Origin: Streptomyces sp. NBC_00223 | GTDB lineage: Bacteria; Actinomycetota; Actinomycetes; Streptomycetales; Streptomycetaceae | DNA length: 64,000 nucleotides | NCBI RefSeq assembly: GCF_036199905.1 | Contig: NZ_CP108109.1 | Span: 7,594,001 to 7,658,000, forward strand | Reading direction: 5' to 3' | Shown here: positions 51,848-60,540 of the stretch, piece by piece | Layout of the letters: each line of letters begins with the position of its first letter | How positions within the stretch are numbered: the stretch's first letter is position 1 | The notes under the pieces: model-generated | What the model was told of the DNA's origin: nothing | The model's input: only the letters and a program-made list of their open reading frames with translations | Database searches by the model: none | Position numbers and translations under genes: made by a program

Positions 51848-51939
51848 GCGCGGGCCGCACCCCGTACGCACCACGAAAGCACCCGCACCACGGAATCACC
51901 CGCATCCCGTATCCCTCGCACCCGGAAGAGAGACGCAGT

Positions 51940-53157
51940 ATGAGCACTTCCGCATCCACCGACTGGCAGGCGCTCCCCGCGCCGAAGGACCCGCAGGGCT
52001 GGGTCGAGCGTGCCGCCGAGGTCGCCGCCGTACTCGCCACCGACGCCGCCGCCCGCGACCGGGCCGGCGCCACGCCGTACGCCGAGGTACAGCTGCTCAA
52101 GGACTCCGGACTGGTCACCCTCCTCGGGCCGGCCGAGCACGGCGGCGGCGGACAGGACTGGCCCACCGCCTACCGCGTGGTCCGCGAGGTCGCCAAGGCC
52201 GACGGCTCGATCGGCCAGCTGCTCGGCTACCACTACCTGTGGAACTGGGCCGCCCGCCTGGTCGGCACCCGCGAGCAGTGGGAGCACGTCGAGGCAGAGG
52301 CCGCCCGGCAGAAGTGGTTCTTCGGCGGCGCGGTCAACCCGCGCGACGACGACGTCGTCGTCACCGAGGACGGCGACGACCTGGTCTTCACCGGCCGCAA
52401 GAGCTTCTCGACCGGCAGCAGGATCTCCGACGTCACCGTGCTCGAAGGCGTGTTCGCGGGCACCGACCGGCATGTCTTCGCCATCGTGCCGTCCGACAGC
52501 GCGGGCCTGACCTTCCACGACGACTGGGACAACATCGGCCAGCGGCTCACCGAGAGCGGCGGGGTGACCCTCGACGGCGTCCGCACCCCCTGGGCGTCGG
52601 CCGCGGGCTATGTCGACAAGGAGTTCCGGCCGCGCACGTACAACACCCTCAATGTGCCCGTCATCCAGCTGGTCTTCGTCAACTTCTACCTCGGCATCGC
52701 CGCCGGCGCGCTGGAGACGGCCGCCGCCTACACCCGGACCACCTCCCGCCCCTGGCTGCACGGCGGGTACGACAGGGCGGTCGACGAGCCGCACGTCATC
52801 GACACCTACGGCGACCTGACCGCCAAGCTCTGGGCCGTCGAGGCGCTGGCCGACGCCGTCGCGCGCGAGGGCCAGCCGCTGCACGAGGACCCGGACGCGG
52901 TCACCGAGCAGGCCCGCGGCGAGTTCGAGGTACGGGTCGCGGCCGTCAAGGCCAGGGCCACCGAGGTCGCCCTGGAGGTCACCAGCCGGATCTTCGAGGT
53001 CACCGGCGCCCGCGCGACCGCCGGCGCCGAAGGGCTCGACCGCTTCTGGCGCAACGTCCGCACCCACACCCTGCACGACCCGGTCGCCTACAAGCGCCGC
53101 GAGGTCGGCCGCTACGCGCTGACCGGGGAACTCCCCGAACCCACCTGGTACTCCTGA
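51940..53157 (+). CDS. Acyl-CoA dehydrogenase-like flavin monooxygenase (DszC/SfnC type)
   Basis: A 405-residue protein with the acyl-CoA dehydrogenase fold, of the FMNH2-dependent monooxygenase subgroup that includes DszC. Features are LLKDSGLVTLLGPAEHGGGG at the N-terminus, FTGRKSFSTGSRISDVTVLE, and the C-terminal ITSRIFEVTGARATA-like block (here VTSRIFEVTGARATAG) with RFWRNVRTHTLHDPVAYKRR. The acyl-CoA dehydrogenase base is not needed in this group. It probably oxidises an organosulfur compound. GGAAGAGAG precedes ATG 51940. Confidence 0.85.
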   Translation: MSTSASTDWQALPAPKDPQGWVERAAEVAAVLATDAAARDRAGATPYAEVQLLKDSGLVTLLGPAEHGGGGQDWPTAYRVVREVAKADGSIGQLLGYHYLWNWAARLVGTREQWEHVEAEAARQKWFFGGAVNPRDDDVVVTEDGDDLVFTGRKSFSTGSRISDVTVLEGVFAGTDRHVFAIVPSDSAGLTFHDDWDNIGQRLTESGGVTLDGVRTPWASAAGYVDKEFRPRTYNTLNVPVIQLVFVNFYLGIAAGALETAAAYTRTTSRPWLHGGYDRAVDEPHVIDTYGDLTAKLWAVEALADAVAREGQPLHEDPDAVTEQARGEFEVRVAAVKARATEVALEVTSRIFEVTGARATAGAEGLDRFWRNVRTHTLHDPVAYKRREVGRYALTGELPEPTWYS

Positions 53158-53334
53158 CCCGCGGTACGCGGTCCGGGCTCGCCGCCCGCCGTCGCCACAC
53201 CGGCCGGCGGGCACGGGTCCGGGCCGCGTACCCCGTCCGGGGCACCCGTACCGCACTATTGTCCGATATACGCACCCGCCCGGCCCGCGGCACCCGTACC
53301 GCCCCGCACCGCCCGTACTCAGAAACGAGGGCCC

Positions 53335-53904
53335 ATGGCCACCGTCCTGTCCGTCTCCGGAAGCCCCTCCGCCACCTCCCGCACCGGGCGGCTGCTGCGC
53401 CACCTCGACGCCCGGCTCACCGACCGGGGCCACACCGTCCTCCCGCTGGACGTACGGACCCTGCCCCCGGACGCCCTGCTCGGCGCCGACCCCGGGCACC
53501 CGGCGATCGCGGCGGCCGCCGAACTGTTCGCGCGGGCCGACGGCGTCGTCATCGGCACCCCCGTCTACAAGGCCGCCTACTCCGGCCTCCTCAAGTCCCT
53601 GCTCGACCTGCTGCCGCAGTACGCGCTGGCCGGCAAGACCGTACTGCCGCTGGCCACCGGCGGCTCCACCGCCCATGTGCTCGCCATCGACTACGCGCTG
53701 CGCCCGGTGCTGTCCGCGATGGGCGCCGCGCACATCGTCCAGGGCTGGTTCGTCCTGGACCGGTACATCGCCGTCGACGACGCCGGCGCGGTCCGCCTCG
53801 ACCCCGCCGCGGCCGGGCCGCTCGGCCAGGTCGTCGACCAGTTCTCCGCCGCACTCGACCCCCTGGAGGCCCTTCGTGACCGCGCCGACGCAGTCGCCCT
53901 CTGA
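53335..53904 (+). CDS. ssuE: NADPH-dependent FMN reductase (SsuE/MsuE)
   Basis: A 189-residue flavin reductase that supplies FMNH2 to the two-component monooxygenases around it. VSGSPSATSRT binds flavin phosphate, GTPVYKAAYSGLLKSLLDLL is the family signature, and ATGGSTAHVLAIDYALRPVL follows. ATG 53335 with ACGAGGG upstream. Its last 29 bp overlap the next gene's start, implying coupled translation. Confidence 0.92.
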   Translation: MATVLSVSGSPSATSRTGRLLRHLDARLTDRGHTVLPLDVRTLPPDALLGADPGHPAIAAAAELFARADGVVIGTPVYKAAYSGLLKSLLDLLPQYALAGKTVLPLATGGSTAHVLAIDYALRPVLSAMGAAHIVQGWFVLDRYIAVDDAGAVRLDPAAAGPLGQVVDQFSAALDPLEALRDRADAVAL

Positions 53905-55096
53905 ACCCCGCGCCGCCGCCCATGTCATCCGCGACAGCGCGGAGGCCCTGGCGACGGCCGTCGGGCTGGCCGCCGAATTCCGGCCGGGCGCCTCCCGGCG
54001 CGACGCCGAACGCGCCCTGCCCCACGCCGAGCTGGACCGGCTGTCGGCCTCCGGGCTGCTCGCCGTCACCGTCCCGGCCGAGTACGGGGGCGCCGACGTC
54101 GACGCCTCGGTCCTCGCCGAGATCTTCCGCGTGCTGGCCGCCGCCGACCCGAGCCTGGCGCAGATCCCGCAGAGCCACTTCGTGTACGTCAACGTGCTGC
54201 GCCGGCAGGGCACCCCGCAGCAGCAGGCGTTCTTCTTCGCCGAGGTGCTGGCGGGACGGCGCTTCGGCAACGCGCAGTCCGAGGCCGGCACCAAGCACGT
54301 ACAGGACATCCGTACCCGGCTCGTCCCCGCCCCGGACGGCTCCTTCGTCCTGACCGGGGTCAAGCACTACTCCACGGGCGCGCTGTTCGCCGACTGGATC
54401 CCGGTGCTGGCCCGCGCCGAGGACGACACCCTGCACGTGGCCTACGTCCCCGCGGGCGCGCCCGGTGTCACCGTGGTCGACGACTGGGACGGCATGGGCC
54501 AGCGCACCACCGCGAGCGGCACGGTCCGGCTGGAGGGGGTACCGGTCCCGGCGGACCGCGTGGTGCCGCACCACCTCACCTTCACCGGGCCGCAACTGCA
54601 CGGTGCCGTCGCCCAGTTGTTGCACGCCGCCATCGACGCGGGCATCGCGTCGGGCGCGCTGGCGGAAGCGGTCGGCTTCGTGCGGACCAGCAGCCGCCCC
54701 TGGTTCGAGAGCGGCTACGAGACCGCCGCCGAGGAACCGCTGCTCATCCAGCGGTTCGGCGAACTCGCCATCCGGGTACGGGCGTCCGACGCCCTGCTGG
54801 CCGCCGCCGCGCGGGCGGTGGACGCCGCCCGCGCCGACCTGACCGACGACAGCGCGGCCGAGGCGTCGATCGCGGTGGCCGCCGCGAAGACCTTCGCCGC
54901 GGGCGCCGCCGTGGAGGTCTCCGCCGCCCTGTTCGAGGTGGCGGGCACCCGTTCGGCCCTGGGCAGCCTCAATCTGAACCGCTACTGGCGGGACGCCCGT
55001 ACCCACACCCTGCACGACCCGCCGCGCTGGAAGGTCCAGCACATCGGCCGCTACGTCCTCAGCGGCACCCGGCCGCCGCGCCACGGCCTGCTGTGA
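53876..55096 (+). CDS. sfnB: SfnB-family sulfur acquisition oxidoreductase
   Basis: A 406-residue acyl-CoA-dehydrogenase-like flavin monooxygenase. It has PAEYGGADVDASVLAEIFRVLAAADPSLAQIPQSHF, GVKHYSTGALFADWIPVLAR and a C-terminal YWRDARTHTLHDPPRWKVQHIG, the pattern of SfnB/SfnC-type proteins. It is a paralogue of the gene at 51940. GTG 53876 has GGAGG 7 nt upstream and lies within ssuE. The exact substrate in the dialkyl sulfide/sulfone route is unknown. Confidence 0.87.
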   Translation: MTAPTQSPSEPRAAAHVIRDSAEALATAVGLAAEFRPGASRRDAERALPHAELDRLSASGLLAVTVPAEYGGADVDASVLAEIFRVLAAADPSLAQIPQSHFVYVNVLRRQGTPQQQAFFFAEVLAGRRFGNAQSEAGTKHVQDIRTRLVPAPDGSFVLTGVKHYSTGALFADWIPVLARAEDDTLHVAYVPAGAPGVTVVDDWDGMGQRTTASGTVRLEGVPVPADRVVPHHLTFTGPQLHGAVAQLLHAAIDAGIASGALAEAVGFVRTSSRPWFESGYETAAEEPLLIQRFGELAIRVRASDALLAAAARAVDAARADLTDDSAAEASIAVAAAKTFAAGAAVEVSAALFEVAGTRSALGSLNLNRYWRDARTHTLHDPPRWKVQHIGRYVLSGTRPPRHGLL

Positions 55097-55221
55097 CGCC
55101 GTGTCCGTCCGCCCGCCCGCGCGCCGCCACGGCGACGCCCGGCCGGGGCGGCGGCCGTCCGCAGGAGCCGTACCCCGGCGCACCCGAGCGCCACCGAGCC
55201 GCACCCGATCGGAGATCCCCC

Positions 55222-56364
55222 GTGAGCCTGACCTTCCACTGGTTCCTTCCCACCTACGGCGACAGCCGCCATGTCGTGGGCGGCGGCCACGGCACGCCCG
55301 TCGGCACGGCCGGCGGCGACCGCCCGGCCACCCTGGGCTACCTCACCCAGATCGCCCGCGCCGCCGAACAGCTCGGCTTCACCGGCGCGCTGACCCCGAC
55401 CGGCGCCTGGTGCGAGGACGCCTGGCTGACCACCGCGATGCTCGCGCAGACCACCGAACGGCTGAAGTTCCTGGTCGCCTTCCGCCCCGGCCTGGTCTCG
55501 CCGACGCTCGCCGCGCAGATGGCCGCCACGTTCCAGCGGCACGCCCCCGGCCGGCTGCTGCTGAACGTCGTGACCGGCGGCGAGAGCCACGAGCAGCGCG
55601 CGTACGGCGACTTCCTGGACAAGGACAGCCGCTACGCGCGGACCGGCGAGTTCCTGGAGATCGTCCGCGGTCTGTGGGCGGGCCGGACCGTCGACCTCCA
55701 GGGCGAGCACCTGGCGGTCGAGGGCGCCAGACTGGCCCGGCTGCCGGACCCCGTGCCCGAGGTGTACTTCGGCGGCTCCTCACCGGCGGCCGGCGAGGTC
55801 GCGGCCCGGCACACGGACGTCTATCTGACGTGGGGCGAGCCGCCGGCCGCCGTCGCCGAGAAGATCGCCTGGATACGCGGCCTGGCGGAGAAGGAGGGCA
55901 GGACCGTACGGTTCGGGATCCGGCTGCACGTCATCCCGCGCGACACCTCGGAGCAGGCGTGGGCGGAGGCCCGCCGGCTGCTCGACGGCTTCGACCCGGC
56001 CGCCGTCGCCGCGATCCAGGCGGGCCTGGCCCGCAGCGAGTCCGAGGGCCAGAAGCGGATGCTCGCGCTGCACGGCGGCAGCACGGACGACCTGGAGATC
56101 TCGCCGAATCTGTGGGCGGGCATCGGCCTGGTACGGGGAGGGGCGGGCACCGCGCTGGTCGGCAGCCACACCGAGGTCGCCGACCGGATCGCGGAGTACC
56201 ACGCCCTCGGCATCGAGGAGTTCGTGCTCTCGGGGCATCCGCACATCGAGGAGGCGTACTGGTTCGGGGAGGGCGTGCTGCCGCTGCTGCGCGACCGCGG
56301 CCTGTGGACCCACCCGGCCGGCCCCGCCACGTCCGGACCCACCCAGGTCCCCTTCGCCAACTGA
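55222..56364 (+). CDS. ssuD: Alkanesulfonate monooxygenase (SsuD-like)
   Basis: A 380-residue LLM flavoprotein. The start FHWFLPTYGDSRHVVG, TAMLAQTTERLKFLVAFRPGLVSPTLAAQMAATFQR and LLNVVTGGESHEQRAYGDFLDKDSRYAR match SsuD, which releases sulfite from alkanesulfonates using FMNH2 and oxygen. GTG 55222 has GGAG upstream. It is the last gene of the sulfur set. No SsuABC transporter is seen in the window, so uptake is encoded elsewhere. Confidence 0.9.
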   Translation: MSLTFHWFLPTYGDSRHVVGGGHGTPVGTAGGDRPATLGYLTQIARAAEQLGFTGALTPTGAWCEDAWLTTAMLAQTTERLKFLVAFRPGLVSPTLAAQMAATFQRHAPGRLLLNVVTGGESHEQRAYGDFLDKDSRYARTGEFLEIVRGLWAGRTVDLQGEHLAVEGARLARLPDPVPEVYFGGSSPAAGEVAARHTDVYLTWGEPPAAVAEKIAWIRGLAEKEGRTVRFGIRLHVIPRDTSEQAWAEARRLLDGFDPAAVAAIQAGLARSESEGQKRMLALHGGSTDDLEISPNLWAGIGLVRGGAGTALVGSHTEVADRIAEYHALGIEEFVLSGHPHIEEAYWFGEGVLPLLRDRGLWTHPAGPATSGPTQVPFAN

Positions 56365-56489
56365 GCCGCCGAGCCGCCCCCTCGGCGGCCGCGGCGGTGG
56401 CGCGCCGGGCCACCGACGGCGGTTGTGGCGGGGCGCGGCGGATCGCCGTACGCCTCCCGCGCCGCCCGGCCCCGGGCCGACTCAGGAGC

Positions 56490-57197
56490 TCAGGGCGTCA
56501 GGGCTCGCGGGAACGCCTCGGGAGCGGTCTCCTGGAGCCAGGTCAGATACCACTCGGCGAAGCCGGTCCGGCCACCGCGCTCGCCTCCCAGCGGGACGAG
56601 GGGCTGATCCGAGGCCCGGGGGTCGGACCACAGGTTCCCGCGCTCCTCGCCGGTGACCACCAGCCAGGTGTAGTACCCGCACCCCTCGTGGCCCAGCCGG
56701 ATCGCGCCTGCGGTCATCGCCGGATACAGCTCGTCCTCGGCTGCGCGGAAGGCGGCAGCGGTACGTACCGCCGCGTCGCCGCCGTCCTCGCCGGCCGCCC
56801 GCGCGGCGTCCTCCAGGTCGTCCAACTGCCGTGTCCAGCAGGCCCGTTCCTCGTCGGTCGGAAAGGGCCGGGCGAGCAGCGGGCCGACGGGGTCCGGCGC
56901 TCCGCTCTCCGACCAGCCCCACACGCTGTCCCGGCGGGCGAGCGAGTCCAGCCCGTAGGTGCCCGGGCCGAATCCTCCCGCGCCGACCTCGCGGAGGAAG
57001 TCGCGGTACTCGGTCGGGAAGGACACGCCGAAATGCCATTCGGCCTCGGCCACTTGACGCTCCGTCAGTAGATCGTCCAGCAGCGGTGCGAGGCGTGGCA
57101 CCGCCTCGCACCGGAGCAGGCGCCGCAGCCGGCTGCCCCGCGGTTCCGGCCGCAGCGCGAGCACCCGCTCGCGTACTCCGTCCCTCTCGCCCACCAT
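56490..57197 (-). CDS. SMI1/KNR4 domain protein
   Basis: A 235-residue protein. LTERQVAEAEWHFGVSFPTEYRDFLREVGAGGFGPGTYGL is the SMI1/KNR4 (SUKH) entry motif, and GCGYYTWLVVTGEERGNLW with GFAEWYLTWLQE forms the rest of the fold. SUKH proteins are often immunity proteins against polymorphic toxins, but streptomycetes carry many stand-alone copies. No toxin is adjacent. ATG 57197. Confidence 0.82.
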   Translation of the reverse strand: MVGERDGVRERVLALRPEPRGSRLRRLLRCEAVPRLAPLLDDLLTERQVAEAEWHFGVSFPTEYRDFLREVGAGGFGPGTYGLDSLARRDSVWGWSESGAPDPVGPLLARPFPTDEERACWTRQLDDLEDAARAAGEDGGDAAVRTAAAFRAAEDELYPAMTAGAIRLGHEGCGYYTWLVVTGEERGNLWSDPRASDQPLVPLGGERGGRTGFAEWYLTWLQETAPEAFPRALTP

Positions 57198-57283
57198 GCC
57201 CCCGCCCGTGCGAGTCCGCGGGCGCCCCTTCACGGGCCCCGGCCGCCGGTTCATTCTTGCTGAGTCCGGGGGCGGCCGGGCTG

Positions 57284-57934
57284 TTATTCGGGCCAGGGGG
57301 ACTCCAGGATGGTGGTGACGAAGTCGCCGCGCTGGAAACCGGGCAGGTAGTGGGCCAGTACATCGGCCTTGACGTTGCCGAAGGAGGTCTCCGGCTTGGG
57401 GCCGACGCCGTCGGTGAAGGCGGCCAGGATGCGGCGTTTGAAGTCCGGGCGCGGGTGCAGCGCGGTGATCGCGGCGCGGTCGGCGGGGTCGATGTCGTCG
57501 TAGCCGATGCCGAGCACGTCGTACTCGACGCCCGCGGTGACCAGGGCGACCTCGGGTTCCATGAACTCCGGGACGCCGGGCGTGGTGTGCAGGGCGATCG
57601 CCGTCCACACCCGGCGGACGCTGTCCTCGGGCACGTCGTGGGCGCGCAGGAAGCGGCGGGCCTCGTCGGCGCTGTCCACCTCGAAGCGGCGGCCGCTGCC
57701 GTGGAACCGTTCGCCCAGGCCCAGATCGTGGAACATCGCGCCGATGTAGAGCAGTTCGGGGTCGTGGCTCAGATCGCGGTTGCGGCCCTGGAGGCTGCCG
57801 AAGAGGAAGACGCGGCGCGAGTGGTGGTAGATCAGCTCGCTGGTGGTGTCGCGCACCAGGGCGGTGGCCTCGCGGGCCAGCTTGGTGTCGGGTACGTGTA
57901 CGCCGGCCAGCGCCGGCGGGTCGTCCGTGGTCAT
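57284..57934 (-). CDS. HD-domain hydrolase (cyanamide hydratase-like)
   Basis: A 216-residue HD-superfamily metalloenzyme. The metal ligands are visible in IYHHSRRVFLFGSL, IGAMFHDLGLGERF (the HD pair) and TAIALHTTPG. The pattern resembles the DDI2/cyanamide hydratase and related small-molecule HD hydrolases more than nucleotide phosphodiesterases. ATG 57934. It is about 87 bp upstream of the SMI1/KNR4 gene in the same direction. Substrate unknown. Confidence 0.82.
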   Translation of the reverse strand: MTTDDPPALAGVHVPDTKLAREATALVRDTTSELIYHHSRRVFLFGSLQGRNRDLSHDPELLYIGAMFHDLGLGERFHGSGRRFEVDSADEARRFLRAHDVPEDSVRRVWTAIALHTTPGVPEFMEPEVALVTAGVEYDVLGIGYDDIDPADRAAITALHPRPDFKRRILAAFTDGVGPKPETSFGNVKADVLAHYLPGFQRGDFVTTILESPWPE

Positions 57935-58138
57935 GCTCGCGCCTTTCGTGTGATGCGGGCACCGGCTGTCCCGGCGGCACGTTCCATCCTGGCGCGCGGG
58001 GGCGATGCCTCACCCTGACCGTGGCGGGCGGGGCAACCCAGGGACACGGACAACCACTCCGGTGGCCTACGGGGTCCGGCGGGGGCGGGCCTCGCGCGGC
58101 GAGGGGGCGCGGTGGGCGCGGACCAGCCGTTCGTGTAA

Positions 58139-58154
58139 TTGCGCAAGTCTTCAA
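58139..58154. promoter_or_regulatory. Shared 16-bp operator-like site C
   Basis: TTGCGCAAGTCTTCAA lies about 100 bp before the first ArsR gene. It fits the consensus TTGCNNANNTTANCAA derived from the sites at 58900-58915 and 59923-59938 less closely than they do, but keeps the TTGC and CAA ends. Confidence 0.4.
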
Positions 58155-58256
58155 TTTGTTGGATTCTGTGGGCTGTGTCCGTAGGGGCGCTGCTCGCGCG
58201 GCCGGGCCAGGGCGGGCCCGGCCGGGTTCAGGGGGCGATCAGGAGAGCGAGGTTCC

Positions 58257-58601
58257 GTGCCGGTTCCGCTGTACCAGGCCAAGGCCGACTTCTTCCGGAT
58301 GCTCGGGCATCCCGTGCGTATTCGTGTGCTGGAACTGCTGCGCGAGGGCCCGATGCCGGTGCGCGAGCTGCTGACGGCCATCGAGGTCGAGCCGTCGAAC
58401 CTGTCGCAGCAACTCGCGGTGCTGCGGCGCTCGGGCATCGTGACCGCGACCCGGAACGGCTCGACCGTCGTCTACGAGCTGGCCGGTGGTGACGTGACGG
58501 AACTGATGCAGGCCGCGCGGCGAATCCTGACCGAGATGCTGGCCGGACGCAATGAGCTGCTGGAGGAGCTGCGGGACGCCGAGCCCGTCGGCGGCGAGTA
58601 G
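58257..58601 (+). CDS. ArsR family regulator (first paralogue)
   Basis: A 114-residue winged-helix repressor. FFRMLGHPVRIRVLELLREG is the ArsR entry helix, and EPSNLSQQLAVLRRSGIVTATRNGSTVVYEL is the recognition helix and wing. It contains no cysteine, so it cannot use the classical thiolate metal sites. GTG 58257 with AGGAGAG upstream. A close paralogue follows at 59027, and the two share operator-like sequence with the complex-I-like operon. Confidence 0.88.
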   Translation: MPVPLYQAKADFFRMLGHPVRIRVLELLREGPMPVRELLTAIEVEPSNLSQQLAVLRRSGIVTATRNGSTVVYELAGGDVTELMQAARRILTEMLAGRNELLEELRDAEPVGGE

Positions 58602-58899
58602 GCGCTCGGCGCGGGGCCGGACCTGGTACGTCTCCGCGCGGGCCGCGGTGGTGCCCCGCCCGGATCGTGGTGCCGGCCCGCGGCGGGATGCCGGATGCGT
58701 GTGACCGGCGGTGCCGAGCCGACCGGCGAGGTTGTTCGACACCGCCGAACCGTGCCGCGCGGGACTTCCGGCCATCGCGGCGGGAGACAGCCGCTCGGGG
58801 CGTCGGCCCCGAATTCCGCCGCCGCGGCGGGTCGCGGAACACACAGTCCGGACGAGGCAGGCTCGTCCCGCGGCGCGACACGGGGAACATCCGTGCCCA

Positions 58900-58915
58900 T
58901 TGATAATGTAGGCAA
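58900..58915. promoter_or_regulatory. Shared 16-bp operator-like site A
   Basis: TTGATAATGTAGGCAA, about 112 bp before the second ArsR gene. On the other strand it reads TTGCCTACATTATCAA. Its extended form aligns with site B: TTG(A/C)TAAT(G/A)T(A/T)GGCAATTG. Confidence 0.6.
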
Positions 58916-59026
58916 TTGATTACTTTGCCTGTGGCGGACAGGAACGCGGCCTGCGCCGCCCCCGACCGTGCGCAGTATCCGCGGTGCGGGCGGCGCCCCG
59001 CACCGAGCCACTGGGAGGCGGCCGCT

Positions 59027-59395
59027 GTGACCACACCCCTGTACCAGCTGAAAGCGGACTTCTTCAAAACGCTCGGGCATCCGGTGCGGATCCGCGTTCT
59101 GGAGCTGCTGAGCCAGCGTGAGCACGCGGTGGCGGAGATGCTGCCCGAGGCCGGGGTGGAGGCCGCCCATCTCTCGCAGCAGTTGGCGATCCTGCGTCGC
59201 GCGAATCTGGTGGCCACGCGCAAGGAGGGGTCCACGGTGTACTACCGGCTTACCAGCCCGGAGCTGGCCGATCTGCTCGCGGTGGCGCGCAGCATCCTCG
59301 GTGGGGTCCTGGCCGGACAGGCCGAACTCCTCGAAGACCTCAGGACCGCGTCGCCGTCCCCGAAGCGAGCCGCGCGCCGCGCCCGCCCCGCGTGA
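59027..59395 (+). CDS. ArsR family regulator (second paralogue)
   Basis: A 122-residue ArsR protein, very similar to the first: LYQLKADFFKTLGHPVRIRVLELL against LYQAKADFFRMLGHPVRIRVLELL. It has AAHLSQQLAILRRANLVATRKEGSTVYYRL as the DNA-binding part and a Lys/Arg-rich tail. It also lacks cysteine. GTG 59027 has GGGAGG upstream. It probably binds sites A and B and so controls itself and the hydrogenase-like operon; the signal is unknown, perhaps redox or a gas. Confidence 0.88.
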   Translation: MTTPLYQLKADFFKTLGHPVRIRVLELLSQREHAVAEMLPEAGVEAAHLSQQLAILRRANLVATRKEGSTVYYRLTSPELADLLAVARSILGGVLAGQAELLEDLRTASPSPKRAARRARPA

Positions 59396-59532
59396 ACGGG
59401 TCCCCGTGAGCCCGCTCACGGGGGCACCCGGCCGCCCCTGACGCCGGCCGGCCCGGCCGGCCCCGAGGATCGGCTCGTCCTTTGGCTGGGGGTGCGTATC
59501 CCCGGGAGAGCAGCCACGATGGCGCTGCGGTG

Positions 59533-59760
59533 GGCCATGGGGCTTGCCCCGTACGGTCGGTTCTTCGGCCCCTGGTCGGTGGTGGGTTGCTCGCGCAGTT
59601 CCCCGCGCCCCTCCGGGGCGTGTCTCCCCGCCACCCCAGCGGGGGCGGACACCTCCGGCACAAGGCCATGGGGCTTGCCCCGTACGGTCGGTTCTTCGGC
59701 TCCCGGTCGGTGGTGGGTTGCTCGCGCAGTTCCCCGCGCCCCTCCGGGGCGTGTCTCCTC
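59533..59760. repeat. Two-copy interspersed GC-rich repeat
   Basis: Two near-identical units of about 96 bp start at 59533 and 59664 (131 bp apart), each running from GGCCATGGGGCTTGCCCC to a GCGCAGTTCCCCGCGCCCCT hairpin region ending CGGGGCGTGTCTCC. GGGTGCGTATCCCCGGG flanks both sides (near 59489 and 59774). The GCGCAGTTCC core matches the array at 28573-28866. The rest of 59396-60057 holds only the operator-like site B. Confidence 0.8.
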
Positions 59761-59922
59761 GGCGCTGAGGCGGGGGTGCGTATCCCCGGGCCAAAGGCCA
59801 TGACGGCGCCACCGCGGGCACGCGGTCCTGCCCCCGTACGGTCGGTTCGCCGTCCCGCGCGGGCCCGCGCTCGTACGTGCCTGGCCACCCGGAGGGGGGT
59901 CGTGTGTTGCGGGTTTTGGTAG

Positions 59923-59938
59923 TTGCTAATATTGGCAA
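59923..59938. promoter_or_regulatory. Shared 16-bp operator-like site B
   Basis: TTGCTAATATTGGCAA, a near-perfect palindrome (TTGC...GCAA around AATATT on the other strand), about 120 bp before the first gene of the complex-I-like operon. It is the best-formed of the three related sites and lies in the only AT-rich stretch of that intergenic region, where the promoter should be. Confidence 0.7.
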
Positions 59939-60057
59939 TTGGTGAGTTCCTTGTGCGGCGCCGCGACGGCCGACGCCCGTCGTCCGCGGGCCGGTGGCCG
60001 GTGTCCGCCCCGCCGAGGGCGCCGGGAAGTCGCCGCCGAGACCGAAGGGACACGCCA

Positions 60058-60540
60058 GTGGGCCTGTTGCGCAAGATCCTCGACACCGGACGGGTCGCGG
60101 AGCCGGCTCCGCCGCGCCCGGAGCAGGAACCGCCCGCCGCCGCCCGCGAGTTGGGCGGCTCCGCGCAGGTGCGGCACGTGGACGCCGGCTCCTGCAACGG
60201 GTGCGAGATCGAGATCGGCGCCGCGTTCGGCCCGGTGTACGACGCCGAACGCTACGGCGCGCGGCTCGTGGCCTCGCCCCGGCACGCGGACGTCGCCCTG
60301 GTGACCGGCCCGGTGACGCGGAACATGGCCGAGCCCCTGCGCCGCACGGTCGCGGCCATGTCCCGGCCCCGGCTGGTGCTCGCGGTCGGCGACTGCGCCA
60401 TGAACTGCGGTGAGTTCGCCGGGGGTTACGGCGTCGAGGGCGCGGTCGCCGACATCGTGCCGGTGGACCTCGCCGTACCCGGCTGCCCTCCCGGGCCGGA
60501 GCGGATCGTGGCCGCGCTGCGCACGGTGACCGGCAGGTGA
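60058..60540 (+). CDS. NuoB/HyfI-like Fe-S subunit of group-4 hydrogenase-like complex
   Basis: A 160-residue soluble subunit homologous to NuoB and to the small subunits of Ech/Hyf hydrogenases. Four [4Fe-4S] cysteines are visible: SCNGCEIEI (two), VGDCAMNCGEF and VPGCPPGPERI. CNGCEIE is closer to the hydrogenase branch than to complex I. It would pass electrons at the junction with the large subunit, which must be further downstream, outside the window. GTG 60058 has GAAGGGA upstream. Its stop overlaps the next GTG by 4 nt. Confidence 0.85.
   Translation: MGLLRKILDTGRVAEPAPPRPEQEPPAAARELGGSAQVRHVDAGSCNGCEIEIGAAFGPVYDAERYGARLVASPRHADVALVTGPVTRNMAEPLRRTVAAMSRPRLVLAVGDCAMNCGEFAGGYGVEGAVADIVPVDLAVPGCPPGPERIVAALRTVTGR

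Noticed and set aside
56490..57197. SMI1/KNR4 protein as immunity partner of a toxin
   Set aside because: No polymorphic toxin, Rhs or WXG100 gene lies beside it in the window.
59492..59803. Overlapping small frames in the repeat array
   Set aside because: They arise from the GC-rich interspersed repeat, have no ribosome sites and are present in several frames at once.
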